Assembly (NCBI GenBank): GCA_009792885.1
Contig: WMCF01000239.1
Coordinates: 50,545 to 114,544, forward strand
Reading direction: 5' to 3'
DNA from: Eremophila alpestris peregrina
Lineage: Eukaryota; Chordata; Aves; Passeriformes; Alaudidae
DNA length: 64,000 nucleotides
In this document: positions 39,901 to 54,900 of the stretch, piece by piece
Layout: the number at the start of each line of letters is the position of its first letter
Position numbering within the stretch: the first letter of the stretch is position 1
The notes under the pieces: model-generated
The model's input: the letters and a program-made list of their open reading frames with translations, nothing else
Told to the model about the DNA's origin: nothing
Database searches by the model: none
Made by a program: the position numbers and the translations under genes

Positions 39901-42900
39901 AACATAAGAAAACCAAATCAAAACCCAGTAATTTTATGTTTCTATATGTTCAGGGTAGCATTTTTTGAGGAAGTTTATTAAACTGCTTTCTTACCCTGTC
40001 AGAATCATATTAACCATCACAGAGAAGCTGTAGCACATGCTTTAGTAAGGAATAAGAAATTGCTACAGATCCTGAAGACCTAATATTTTCTTCCACTTGC
40101 TGAAACCAGACTGCCCAATATAAATGAGTTCTGCATTTCATTATTGCTATGAATTCTTGTAGGCAAATATAAGAGAAATACTGAATAGCAAAACAAAACC
40201 TTACATGCAACCCATAGGGCTGCTGCCATGTTCAATTTTCAGACAGATTTTTCCTTTCAAAAATTTGGAGTTCTAGACAGAGCCTAAATGTGTAAACTCT
40301 TCTTCCTGTTAATTTTCTTTGTATTAGTTCCTTTTCCTCAGTCCCTGGAACCTCATTGATTCCATTTGCCATTACACAGGTGGTGGTTTTCAGATCAGAC
40401 GGCAGCGTGCTCCTGAATGAGATGACAGTGAATGTGCCTCATGTGTCAGGTAAGGGACACAGCCTTGTATGCCAGGTGTCACACACCTGATTTCTCATGT
40501 AGGGGTGTGTTTTTATAGAGGCAAAAGTAAAAGAGAGGTATTTAGCACTTTCCAAACCTGTCTACGTGGTGTGGGCATGCCCATTTGGTTCTGATCCTGG
40601 AGACCTGTCTTTATAAGTAATCAACTTGTTAATTACTAGTCCTCACAAGTCTTTATAAGTAATCACTTGTTAATTACTAGTCCTTCTGGTCCTCACAAAT
40701 AACAGTTTGTGAAGACTGGCATCATATCTAGTTAGCCAGTGGTTTTGAAAGGGAAAAAAAACTGGTTGGATCCTGGTCTCAGTGATTTAATGCTGGGTGA
40801 TATATGAGAATCTAATAAGAAGTGTTTCTTTTGGCAGCCTGTGTGTGTCTGTTTACTGCAACAGTTTGTGTTTTGTTTTGCAGCCAGCTTCTCAGTGTTC
40901 AAGCCATCTTCCAACTACATTGTTGTACAAACTTCTTTCGGGCTTCAGATGCAGATCCAGCACTTCCGAGTCATGCAGCTGTTTGTGACTGTGGATCAAT
41001 CAGTTAAAGGAAAACTTCAAGGCAAGTGTCTATGCAAATGGGAAGCAAAGCCATGCTGTTTCACAGCTGATAGTCATGTACTCTTTATAAGAGTTGCTCA
41101 TGCTACTTGTGGATTCCAGGGGAAAAAACAGAAAGAAAATCAACTCAAACAAAGTAGAAATACGTTTTTATTTTTTGATATTGAATGACCTATCACTCTG
41201 GTGCCAGTGCAAAGGTGTTTCTTAGAATATTCCTTACATTTGGATTCAGTTTAATTTTTAACTATCCACAAAACCAGGATTTTGGTGTATTTTGTGGTTT
41301 CAATATAATCAGAAAGTATAAAAAATATAGGTTAGGTAGTAATCTCTTGAAGCAGAGATATCTTCTTGGTTACTATTCTTGAAGATGTTGAAGATTTAAA
41401 ACAGGGCTTCTAAAACTTCAGTATTTATAGTATGCATTTAATTGATGTGGAATAATCAGATGTTTCTAATGTCTGTGATCAGTTGTCCCTTTCCTTTGAA
41501 CTTTCAGTATGAGAATAAGTAAGGCTTATGTGAAATTTTTATTTTGTTCTCTAATAGGTCTTTGTGGAAACTTCAATGGAATGGAAGGAGATGACTTTAG
41601 AACAACCAGTGGGCTGATTGAGGCTACAGGATCTGCCTTTGCTAACACGTGGAAAGCTCAGTCCACTTGCAAAGACCAGGTAGAAAAGCTGGAAGACCCC
41701 TGCAGTCTCAGCATTGAAAGTGGTAAGCACATTAATAAATCAGGTGATTGGCTTCTGCCAGGATGAGCAGTGTCTGCTGAGTGTTGCTGCAATAGGCATG
41801 TAAGAGTTGCAGTGGGGCATTGAAGAATTTTACAGGGCTGTACAATTAATTATTAGTAGCTGCAAGTATGTATACATACCAGCACTTCATCAAGCTTAAG
41901 TGAAAATTTAAGGGGTGATTGTAAAAGAATCCTAAGGTGGAAGAATGGGAAAAACAGTCATTAATTTGTATAATCTGCAAAGACAGCTTGTATCTCCTAG
42001 CATTATCTGTCCTTACATTTAACTTAGCTTTATGGTCCCCCAAATGGAAAGAGCTGTCACGATTCCATGTGTACAAGTTGCAAAAGAACAGTGCAATTTT
42101 TGATTTGAGGATTAGAATTGAGGATTAGAAATACATGTATGGTGATTGCATGTAGTTTCTCCACTCCTCAAAATGCACACAGTTCTCTCATTTGTATTGC
42201 TGCACTACATTACTAGCATAACTAGGCATGGTACAAGAGAGATAAGGAAATGTGATTAATTTCTCTATTTTTTTGCAGCAAATTACGCTGAGCATTGGTG
42301 TTCTTTGCTGAGAAACCCAGAAGGTCCTTTTGCAAGATGTCACTTAGCCATTGATCCTTCAGAATACTACAAGGTATTGTAATTTTGCTCTCTTTCAGTG
42401 CTGCATTATTTCAGATGGTTAACTGTAGACATTTATCCTTGTTTGAACATTTGAGACATTAGTGAGTAGCTTGTCCATAAGAGATGCTGAAGTTTTTGCA
42501 CTGATTCAAGCAGCATAGCATCCAAAGTATCTCATATGATGAGATCCTTATGGGCTGCTGCTGAACAAAAATGTACATTTTTTCTTTTGCTTTCTTATGT
42601 TTTGTGTTTCATGTACATTTTTATTGGCTTGAATATTTGGACTGAAAAGAAGATTCAAGAGTTGCAGATGTGTACAGTTCAAGCCTTAAACATTAGTTTC
42701 TATAAAGTTGGGGGGGAAATTCCAACCATATATTGGTTGGAATGTAACACTAAATCATTTCCAGGCCAGAATTGCTGTTAATTCTTTTCCCCTGTGCTCA
42801 TCTCTATTGAGCAGTAAGTGAGGCTTACCTAAGGAAAAGGAATTCCAAAATAATTTCTTATACTTGAAAGTCAGTGTGAGCTCAAACATAAAGGTCTTCA

Positions 42901-45900
42901 CAGACCTGGTTAATATTTTGCCTTTATTATTCTAGTTTTTGTGGATCTATGCAGTTCTAATTAGTATCTGAGAATGAATGGTATCAATGTCCTTTGAAAA
43001 AGGTGTTCCTAGGAGGATGGCTACTTTTTAAAGGCTCAAGAGGCTTGGCTCAGGTTAGAATGAGCATCCAAATATTTTCATTGTGTATGAAATGAAGTAG
43101 CACTTTAACTCTCTGGTCTTTGTCCATTACTTCCATTGTTCTCTGGTCATGGGAATTAATACAAACAACATCAGGGAAAGCAGACAGGACATTTTGTAGC
43201 AATCAAGTTGCAATTGCCCATTGATTTCCTGTGGACATAATGACTCTTTTGTTCTTCGTTTACAGAAATGTAAATATGACACCTGCCTTTGTGAAGACAA
43301 TGAAGAATGTTTGTGTGCTGCCCTGTCCTCTTACTCAAGGGCCTGTGCTTTCAAAGGGATCATACTGGCAGACTGGAGAAAGAGTGTCTGCAGTAAGTAG
43401 TGGAACAGTAATCCCTGTGGAAATAATTGACCATGAGAAATAAGCAGGCTCTCTCTGAATTGGGTTGTCAGTGATCTCAGTGTTAGGGGATCTTAGAAAT
43501 GTCTAATGGATCAAAAAGAGACAATGCTGATAATGTTTACTAATTCATGTTATATTCTTCAGATGTAGTTTGAAATTTTTATACTTAGAAGTAGAAAGCA
43601 TTTTTAAATTTCACCTTCTTTTCCCAGTCTAAATAATATAATTCCATTTACTAATGGAATCCCTGCCATCAGGGCTTTTTCCATGCATTTGTTTATCAAT
43701 GTCTTTGTTTCAGATCATACTTGCTTTTCATCAACAGTTCAGTATGTTTGAGACTAAGAGTTTATTGTATTGTGCTCTCTATCTGATTATCAGTATGTGA
43801 AACAAATAGGGGCATGAAAGGAGAAACTATTAGTAGCAGTTAAAAATAAGCCTTCAACTGGTAAAGTTAGGTTAGTGTTACTTGTGACTTCTGATATTTT
43901 TGTATATTAATAAGATTTAAGGAAATGTTTTTATCACTACATTTGGCACAGCCAAAGAAACCAAAATGGAAGTGTCAAGGCCAAATTGTCCATCCTGCAT
44001 CCCTTATTTATCAGTTTGGTTTTTTTCCCTTCAGGCAGCGAAGCGTCTTCTTGCCCAGGAAATCAAGTGTTCCTTTACAATCTTACAATGTGCCAGCAAA
44101 CCTGCCGTTCCCTTGCTGATGGTGAAAAGTACTGCTCACAAGACTTTGCTCCTGTGGATGGCTGTGGCTGCCCACCCAATACATACTTGGATAACCAGGA
44201 TAACTGTGTGCCCATCTCCCAGTGCCCATGTTATTACAAGGGATCATACCTGGAATCTGGGGAATATTTCACAAAAGATGGAGAACGCTGGTATGTTTTC
44301 TTTTGGCTTGTTAGTGGAGAAAAAAGCCCTTTAAAATTTGCTTATTAGGTGTAAGGTGCTTAGGTTTTTTGGTACTTTACTGAGTATTTGTAATGCATTT
44401 CACAACATCGTCATGCTGATCAAAGCATTATCCTGTTGCAATGCAATTTATCAATAGTTGAGAAGTGCTGCTTGCTTTGGAGGTGTGAGTACTGGCCTTC
44501 ACAGATAAATGTTATTCTGAAGCTGCAGTGTTAATAAGGCTTTCTTAAGCAGAAGGGTGAAAGGAAGATAAAAGGCCACCTATGGGTCCTGTTTGCTTTT
44601 CTAACAGACACAGATTGCTTGTGTTTTCCACTGGAGGAAGGTCCCCTTGAAATGTATTTACTGCTTTTGAAAACAGCATTCATTATTCTGCTATATTTTA
44701 CCATGATCTCTGGCAATGGCTTACTGCCTGAGTCATCAGTGCAAACGGTGAAATGCCTTCTCTCATCCAGCAGAAGAAGCATATAGGTTAACAAATTTGC
44801 AGGGTATAAATTGAATAGGCATGAAAATACACTGTGTATCCAAATGGAGGCTTTGATTTAAATTACCAATATTATCTGTGTCATTATTATCTAATTCTTG
44901 AGTTCTCAAAAAACATAGTATTAAAGATTAATAAAATAGCTGTCATTCCTTAAAACATAACCTTTCTGTGTATTATGCATAAAATCTTGCTACAGTTTTT
45001 CTCCAATGAAAAAATTAATGAGTGTGATTCAATAGAATTGACCTTGAAATTTCAGTAGAAATTATACAAGACATCTTTAATAAATACTCTCAAATTTATA
45101 TAAACAAATCCTTAGACTTAAATTGAAGATATTGAGCTTGCTTTTTTTTTTTGATTTCTACTTACTTCACTTTTCTAGTGTTTGCCGAAATGCAAAGATC
45201 CAGTGCACTTCAGTGAAAATAAAAATGATGAGTAAGTGACATTCTATAAACTAAACTAGAATAAAACCCATAACCAACCTCCCAACCCAAACCTACTTCC
45301 CTTTTGAATTTTCCATTTACTTATTTTGGTGGTTTTTTCTCTTTATGTAAAACAGTAACACATTTTCACTTTGTTCTCTTTTTACTGAGCCTATTTTTCT
45401 CATAAGGATAGACTGAGACTTTTGTCTCAGAAACCATGGGAGTTGGGCGACTGGGGACCAGGAGTGGGTCTGCCCTGGTTAACAGCAAATTGGACATCAA
45501 TCTAAGGCCATGGGAGATGGGATGCTAGGAAGGGAAACATCTGGTTAGATTATGGAGATTAGAACAGGATTATGGGAAGGGTTATGTTAATGCAGTTGAT
45601 CCATATTAGGTAATGTTTCGAGTTCTTGTTAATGATTGCTTGGCAACATTTTACATATGAGGTAGCATAGTTGTTCATTGGTTCACTGCCCTCCAGTTGC
45701 ACTGTACCAAGATCCATATATTGTCCTGTTTATCCCCTTATGGGGTCTTTGAAGATTGTCCCCTACAGTGTATGGCTTATTCTTTTGTGAGTTCCTTTAT
45801 TAAAATTGTTTTTGGGGCAACCTTCATCATGGCCGTCCCTATTCAGTTGTCTCCCCGACTGGTCCGGTTGAGTCGCATTGCCGGTGACAAGAAAGTACCA

Positions 45901-48900
45901 TCTTTCACTCATAATTCTTTTCCCTCTTCTTGATTGATCTAAACCAGCAATGTACCTTTCAGGTGAAAGAGAATGTTCTTCCAACAAGACGTTCTTTGAC
46001 TGCGATGCATCCTCGAAGTGGACTTCACAAACACCTCTGCAGCTTAGCTGTCATACCACTCTAACTGATCATGTATGTATTCAACTTTGTGTCTTGCTTT
46101 CTTTATTCCATATTCTTTACATGACATGGTGCTACACAGCAAATACAGTTGTAACTAACAGTTTTTTTCTCTTTAGTTTAATCTACCCTTTTCCCCCATG
46201 ATATTAATCTGTTGCCATTTTCACAATGATTCCACTTATGATTTCCCTCTCCTCTTTTTACTGTGTCTTCACTAGAGTCGTAATTTCCAAGTGAAAAAGA
46301 ATTTGGGTTCTTGGCTGATCAAAAAAGCAAAGAAAAACATTAGAAACCTAGAAAAAAAAGAACCTTATAAAACTAATCAGTATTAGACTTTGGGGTTGTA
46401 AATGCAGTTTTTAAAGAGTGCTTATGAAGAAGTGGAATTAAGATGCAGTGCTTTGTCATAAGGTAACCATTTCTCCTTATATTCCTTAGTTCCAGACAGA
46501 ATGTGTCTCAGGCTGTGTGTGTCCTGAAGGTCTGTTTGATGATGGCAGAGGGGGCTGTGTTGAGCAGAAAGATTGCCCATGCATTCATAACAATGAGTGG
46601 TATTCTTCTGGAGCCAAGATAAAAGTGGACTGCAACACCTGGTGGGTTATAAGTGAATACTCTCTTGTAGAATATATTCTATGCAGTATATTCATAGTTG
46701 TGTCTAGGCTTATGTACTACAGTAGCTGCAAAAGCTGGAAGAATCATCCTTAATTTTCAGGAATACTTATTGCTATCTCAGAAAATACAGATTCTGCTGA
46801 AACTTTGGGGGTGGTACTTACCTCTGTTTGCACTAGGCATCTCTTGGTGGGAAAAATCACATATTTTTTAAAAATAAATGCTGTCAGATCTGAAGATTGT
46901 AGCTCAACCAAGTAAAAATCATGTTATAGGCTTAAAAACAAGCTAAACAATTGAAGTTGAGGCTTGGCTATTTTGCACATTTTCACATTATATCAGACAG
47001 CTGCTTGGTTTGTTCGGCAGTTTTTCAAACTGCACACTCTTGGTGAGATCTGAAAAATCAACTTTTCTGCTCTATTCTAGCACCTGCCAGAAAGGGCATT
47101 GGACATGCACTGATGATGTGTGCTATGGGACTTGTATGATATATGGAAGTGGCCATTATAACACTTTTGATGGGAAATTCTATGACTTTGATGGGAGCTG
47201 TGAATATGTGGCTATTCAGGTAACGCTCATCAAGAGGGCTGAAAAGAAATGTGATACTTTCCTCTTTGGTTTTGTCATTCCTTATTGCCTGCCATCATTG
47301 TTCCCACAGTGTTCACCCGTTCTGCCAGGAGAAATTGTGTATTTTCAGTGCAGGCAAGCTGTATGAATTTGACTTTATTTTTTCAGGCAGAGGTACCATA
47401 AATTATATCTAACAGAACTATGTTACAGTGAGAGCCAACTATCATTTGTGAACTAAATCCAAATTCTAAGCTTAGAAACTTGAAACTTATATTTAAAGAT
47501 CTATTCCTCACTTTGTTTTATTGTCCCACTCCTTTTCCCAGGCTGAGACTATGGTAATTGTTTATATGTATGCCTAGAAGTATGCATATATGGCTGTGCA
47601 TCTGTAAAAATATGTATGTGTAGGATCTCAAATTTGAAGGAGCAGTAACTATTTATACATTTTGAAGATTTAAATGATTGCAATTATTATGAAATTGAAC
47701 TACAATGAAATAGTCTACTTAATTTTCTCATGTTCTTTTTTTTATTTTCTTTTTCAATAGGACTTCTGTGGTGACAAAAATTCCAGTGGCTCATTCAGTA
47801 TCATCACAGAGAATGTCCCTTGTGGAACTACAGGAGTCACCTGCTCAAAGGCTATCAAAATGTTCCTTGGGGTGAGTGATGATAATCAGTACATATCAGT
47901 AATCAAGTGTTACCAAAAATGTAATGTTCCAAAGTCATGCCCCTAAAAGCAGCTGTAACAAGCATTAGAGGCCCTATCAAATTATTCCTTGAAGGTGTAG
48001 GTTCTCAGATGATGAAAACTCTCTCAAACAGAAGTGCTAAACCACTCCCTGCCATTGTGGAAGTCATCCCAGAATCTGAGCTATTGGTTTCAGAATGAGT
48101 CACATTGTTACAAGAGTCTAATATTTTATCTCATCATAGAAGTTAGTGTTAAAATACTTCTCTTCTATCTTTCAGAAAACGGAGCTGAAATTGGAGAACA
48201 AAGAGTACAAAGAAATTCAGCGAGATGTTGGTGATGATGTGCAGTATTGGAACAGGACAGTTGGCCTGTACCTGGTTATTGAGGCTAGCAATGGTGTGAT
48301 GCTGATCTGGGACAAGAAGACTACTGTTTTCATCAAGCTGAGCCCTGAGTACAAAGTTAGTGCCTGTCTGTCTTTTTCTGAAGTAGCATTGTGAATAGAC
48401 AAGGAAACATAAATGTTCTTTTATTCTGACTCCATGTCTAATTCCTATATCCTCTGTGCACTGATGATTAACTTGCATTATTACCATCACAGCTTGCGGA
48501 AGTGCTTCTGGGGTTTCTTACAGTCTATCACAATGCATTGCACAGAATATATATGATGTCATTCCAATAGAGATAAACATCTCAGGCAATATTCTTGAGT
48601 TTGTGAGTATTGATAGCAAATCATCCAGAAGAATTTAGGGAATGTGGACTGACTGCACATGTGCTTGGAATCCTACATGCAATCTCAGCCCTGTGTTAAA
48701 ACCAAACTCCCTATGCAATGTATGGGCATGGTTCTGGTTCCTGAAATTCAGCATACTGAATTGGAGAATACATTGTACAGTGACATACTGTTTCTTGAGG
48801 GGACTGGTGGACCTTAAATAACACTACCAAAAATTCACCACTGAGGGCAGATTGATACATTTTCTTTCAAGAAAATAGGGTCCCTGTCATTTCTTTTCCA

Positions 48901-51900
48901 TGAATGAAGAAATGATGCTCATTATGTTAGAAACTTTTAATAGAAACAGCTTTGTGCAGAAATTAATTTCTTCAGGCTTATATTAATAGGTGAGTTATGA
49001 TAAATGGAGAAGAATGAAGATTAAATAATTCTTCTCAGCTGTAAGAAGCTTGGGTACCCTTTAATGCTTTAAGTTGGATATGGAGTCAGAGATATAGAAA
49101 TATACTAGATATTATTGATTTCAAGGAGGGAAGAGATGGCAGCTGAATAATTTGCTGAGGACAGACAAATATTTATTTTCTGTGCAAATGATTTGACAGT
49201 AAAGATGAAAGTCATCCTTTACATAGACAGTAATTTGACATTTTTCATGTAAATGTTTTGCTCTTACATTTCCAGAGCTTGTTTCTCACCTCCATGGTAT
49301 ATTTAAAAACTCAAATTTTCTTTTCCAGGGCAAAGTGTGCGGTCTGTGTGGCAACTTTGATGACAAGGCAAACAATGACTTTACAACAAGGAGTGGACTG
49401 CAGGAGACTAATCCTCTGATTTTTGGAAATTCCTGGAAACAATCTCCCATGTGCCCAGATGTCACACAAGAGATTAAGCCCTGTGATCTGAAACCACACC
49501 GGAAGTCCTGGGCAGAGAAAGAATGCAGCATCATCCAGAGCGAAGTCTTCAAAATCTGTCACTCCAAGGTTTGTAGAAGACAGTAGGTGATGGGACAGCA
49601 CAGTGCATTTCTGATAATGCAGAACCAAAAAGACCATCAGGAATGAATGAAGAGGTGGTTAAATAGAGTGATCTTCAATTAAGTCTTCAGTACAGCTGCA
49701 GGTGTCAGCACATTTCACGTGGCCTTAGTCAAAGTAGTCTCTGTGGCAATGGGACTGTGTCAGTGGTGGTGGCAGCCCCAGCTGTACAAATCCATATTCA
49801 TCACACAGTTTCACTGCTACTATTCTGCAGGTTAGTTTCAGAAATGTCTCCTGAACACGTCTGTGTTTGCTGCAGTTGCACCATCTCTTACTGAGAGACA
49901 GCCTGTATTACAAGTACTGAAGGACCATACAATCATCAGACCCATCTCCTGATAGAAATTCATACTAAACATGAAAGGTGGCTGTTGAAGAGGCTGCTAC
50001 TTCTTGTAGTATTCTGTCCACGAAAGGATCTTCTTAGACACCACTGACATCACATAATTTAGACAGAGAGCTGCTGGTACTGTGCCTCCAAATTGCCACA
50101 GCAAACACTGTGACAGCCCATATCTTCTAGAATACAGTGCACGGACAGCACTCCTCTTTATTTCTCATCTCTTTCCTGATGTATGGTAATATTAACAACA
50201 GTTTGTTCTCAAATCACAGTGGAAAAGTCACAAACAATTTTTAATTTCATGAATTTATTATATGTTTCCACATGGTTTACTTCAGCCGAAAAAATCCAGT
50301 CTAAGCTTCTCCTCTTGAGGTCTCAAACAAAAAAACCCCAAAAAAACATGCCCCCCCAAAAAAAAAAAAAAACAAACCGAAAACAAACAAACAAACAAAA
50401 AGCTTTTTTTAATGTGACATTGGATAAACTCCAAAAACTGACAGGAACAAAATTATATGCTTCATATTTGCTGTGAATGCAGCCTTTCTGACATTGTTCA
50501 CCATTTGGTTGGCAAAGCTTGCTGGAAGATAAAACTTCACTGACATCAATTCAGCATGGTTTAGGGAACACTAAAATGGAACTCTATTAGAAAATGTGAG
50601 CACTGCCAAGGACTCTTGTTTTTTCAGTCATAGCAACATACAAAGGAGCTATATTATTTTAAGTCTATTGTTCCCCAAAATACATTGAGCAGCTTCAAGC
50701 CTGTAAATGTTTGTGATCTGGTAACTCTTAGACACAGTCTCATTCCTTTCCCGCTCAATTCCCATATATCAAGAGCTCTCAAATGTATTTGTTGGAAAAC
50801 GAATTTGGAGAGGAACTGTGGGAATGTTTCTTTCCCTGACAGGTGAACCCAGTTCCTTTCTATGAAGCTTGTGTTCATGATGCCTGCTCTTGTGACAGCG
50901 GTGGAGACTGCGAGTGCTTCTGCTCCGCAGTTGCAGCGTACGCCCAAGAGTGCATCAAGGCTGAGGCCTGTGTTTTCTGGAGAACTCCTGATATCTGCCG
51001 TGAGTACCAGATAAACACAACTTCACCTTTCTGGCTGCTGTCAGAGAGCCAGCCAAATGAATCATTAGTACTGTCACTGCAAGGTTATGCTGACTACTTG
51101 GTGAAATCTTTTCTCAGCATATTACGGAACAAACAGGGCTAGTAAATTTGTATATTTCAACTCTCTTGTTCAGCCTGTCTCCTCTTCTCATTACTCAGAC
51201 TTCAATTTTAGCAAAAAGTATATAGCACTACCATGCTTTAGCACTGAACCTAATCAGTTTTATGTATATTAAGTGGTGTCCATTAGTGGTGCTAGTACTC
51301 ATACCAGTACACCATAAATTAATGTAAAATATTATTTAAATTAATATTACCCCAAAAGTGCCCAAATCAAAATTTTGAGATTCTAAGTAGCAGAAGTATG
51401 TATTTTTTTTAATTTTAAAAAATAATTCAGATTTAGAATTTGGACTTATTGGAACTTTTAAGTGTAAGAAGCCAGTGAAACAAAAATTATAAGTTTCATT
51501 CAGGTCTGATATAGAAGTTAATAAAAGCTCCTTCCTCTGTCTCTAGTCATCTAAGCTGAATTTATGTTGTATTCATAATGGCTCATATGCATCCTCTTGG
51601 ACTTTCAGCAAGATGGAACTATTTTGTATAAAATGGAAAAAGTTTTAGGAGTTTGCTAGTAGTAACAGAAGAAAAATATTCTCCTTTAACTTTAAACTAA
51701 AATAATTTTAAAAAATATTTTCCCTTTATGATTTGAAGCATTTTCATCCAGTGGCTTGAATATTTAAAATTTAAATGTTGGGCACCAGTGTTTTGATGTA
51801 TTTTAAGTTTAGGCAGTGTAGCAGAAAGTCAAGGTCTTGTACCCCAAGACAATTTTGGCTAGCTTAACTTGTAGATTGTTATATACTTGTACCTTTAAAG

Positions 51901-54900
51901 GCCTGCTCAGAACTGCTTTCTGGCAACCTTGTTTTTAATCAGCTTCTCTCTTTTCTCATCAGCGATATTCTGTGACTACTACAACCCCCGCAATGAGTGT
52001 GACTGGCACTACGAGCCTTGTGGCAGCAACATCACAACCTGCAAGATGATCAATAATGTCAGCACCAACTTTACAGTACCACTGCTGGAAGGTAATAAAT
52101 TCCTTGCCATTTTATATTGTCTTCTGTATAACTTTGTTCAGATATCTTTTAATACTTATGGACTAGTCAGTCGACTTGATGAGATGTTCCTAAATCTGCT
52201 ATGTTGAGTTTGCCTCCAGTCTTACATAAATTTTATATAGCCATAACTTATTATTTTTAAACAACAATGGGTGATAGTTACATTGCTGTCAGCCACAAAA
52301 CTAGGTGTCTGCTTGGATAATATCCTGAAACATGCATTATTTTTACATCATGGTTCTTTTGAATCCCATGCAAAGTTATTTCAAAAGCAGGAAAATCTCT
52401 GATATGGCAAAGAAGCAAGTCACTGATAGTTGGGCATTTTTAACCTGATGATTTTTTAATGTACCAGTTCATCTTGCCTTTACTAGATTAGTGTGCAACA
52501 TTCACCTACATTTACACTGGAAAATATCTTTCATAGCAGACACACTGATGCTGCTATATATTGGATTCTTATTGTAGATGAGATATTACTAGGTGACAGT
52601 CCTTGTGGTTGATAATGGAACAGGAATTTCACATTTAAAGGACTGCAATGATCCAAGAATGTGAATGACTTTACAAGTATCTTCTGGTTTACCGCATGAT
52701 AAAGCTGGAGAAAAAAGCTGTATTTTTAGCCATAAAGTCTTTTTGGTGTGGACTGGAAGCACTTGTCTCCAGTTTAGGGATTGGGAAGAAATGCCTTGAG
52801 TTTGACTTTGCTTTGAACTGCTAGTAAAAAAATTAAAAGAGAAAAAAACAAACAAACCAAAACTCAGGAGAAACAAAACAGAACAAAACAAACCAAAAAA
52901 CCAAAAAACCAAAACACTGCAGAAAAATCCCTAACCAAAATATTTTTTAAAAACCCAACAAACCTCTGTGTTTTAAAATAAATGATCTTATATTATTAGA
53001 AAGATTTGGGAAGCGTCAGAAGGCAGATTATTATATATCCAATTATCTTTCTGAATTATTTTTGTTGTTTAATTTAAATAGAAATATAGAGAGCACCTAT
53101 TTTTATTAGGACATAATAAGTACAGTCTGGCAGTGTATAGTGACTTCTAAGTACCAGTGAATAACATGGTGCTTCAGTTTAAAGGGTATAAAGAACTCCA
53201 GTACAGTATAAAGAGGGCTTCATGTCATTAATAATTGGACTTAATAGGAGGTTATTTGGAGGAAGGAGATAAAATAATAGTAAGAGAATAATATTTTTAA
53301 GTGTGTTTACATGAAAATGGAATGCAAATTGGAAGTCAATTAAGCCCTTGCAGTGAAGTTTGGATCACTGCCAAAGGGTAAGGAAAAAACACATAAATTC
53401 TCTGTTTGAGGCAGAAATACCTGGTGTATTCAAAGCATATAACTAAGGTCTAATATTCCAAGAAATGTAGTGAAAAACCCGTTTGTTAATAAATCTGCTT
53501 CCATATTTCTCACAAAAGTATTATTGATACAGTGATCTATAACAAAATTGGAGTGTTTCTTTGTCTGAAAATTACTATCTGCCCATAGAAATGAGTATAA
53601 ATTAGGAGTTTCTCTAAGGTATTGAACTAAGAAAAAGAAACTTCACTAGTTAGCATAAAAAAATCCTCTTACTTAATCCTCCTTGCCCCAGTATTATCAA
53701 TGAGAACTGTTGAAGTCTTTTGGAAAGACTAATTGTCCACAGTTTGATTTCAATGGGAAGTTTTATATTTCTTTCCCAATGCTTGATTCAGTGAGAATAA
53801 TTTACCTTCAGAAGGTAACATATCACTGAATGAACTTTTTGTACTTTTTCTTCATCCTCTATTCTGTTTTACCTGTCATCAATAGGTTGCTACCCCAGAT
53901 GCCCTAAGGACAAACCTATTTATAATGAAGAGACAAAGGAATGTGTGACTGAAGACCAGTGTGGATGTTACCTGGAGGATGGAACCCATGTACCCCCTGG
54001 GCAAGAAATACCCACAAAAGACAACTGTACAATATGGTATATAAAAATTACCTGCAGTAATTCAGGAAATAATTCATGTTTGCTGAGTCCCTCATTTACT
54101 TTACTGGGCCTCAAACAAATATAGAGATGCAACTACAGCTGATGAGCTGATATATTCTTGCATTTCATAATTTTCCAAACACATAATCATCCAAATTTCA
54201 TTTTGGTAGTGTTATCATAGTAAGTATAGTAGCAAATTCACTAATTAAATCTGCCTACTGCCTTAAATTATATAATGAAACTTGGGTGAACTTCTAAATC
54301 AGCCTTTCAATTCTCATGACTCTTTTTGAAGAGAGGGGCTACTCTGCCTTGCATTCTCACTTAAAACTGCAACTTCAAAATTACTGTAATCTGAAATGCT
54401 CTTGCCCTGAAAGAGATAGTTGAGTCCCAACTGTTTGCTCAGAGTTTTAGAAATGACAGCGCTTTCACGTCTGGCTCTATGTGGTGACCAGAGAATAACC
54501 TAATCTAGCTGTAAGTTCACTCTGCAAAACAGTTGTATTGCAGTACTGCAACTTGCAGTTGTACTGAAAGTGGTGACTTAGTTTGAAAGAAAAAAGGTAG
54601 GCAATACTAGAAAATATACCCACAAAAATATCCAGTAGTATGAATGAAGACCAAGTGACAAATATCTATGTTTCTGTGCTCTTGACTCTGCTAGCAGGTG
54701 TCATGAAACGTCAGCAACATTTTAATTTTTGAAAATTTTTCTTTTAGTGTCTGTGTCCCATCAGGATCCATCCAGTGTAAACCACTCCCAGGTAAATAAC
54801 GTTTGGGTTTTTCTGGAAACAAACAAAAAAATGCATAGAACTGCTCTGACTCTACAAAAGACTTAGTATTGATTTAGAATAATTCTTTACAGTGCTAATG

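Larger units (their letters stand above)
41723..45178 (+). other. MUC2 introns 13-16 (with exons 14-16 between)
   Basis: Introns of 556, 892, 642 and 888 bp. No repeats or regulatory elements recognised. Confidence 0.8.
46073..51962 (+). other. MUC2 introns 18-24 (with exons 19-24 between)
   Basis: Introns of 417, 439, 541, 304, 973, 1274 and 963 bp. Only the A/C-rich simple repeat in intron 23 stands out. Confidence 0.8.

Noticed and set aside
49286..49637. Two - strand ORFs across exon 23
   Set aside because: Antisense shadows of the conserved VWD3/C8-3 exon on the + strand.
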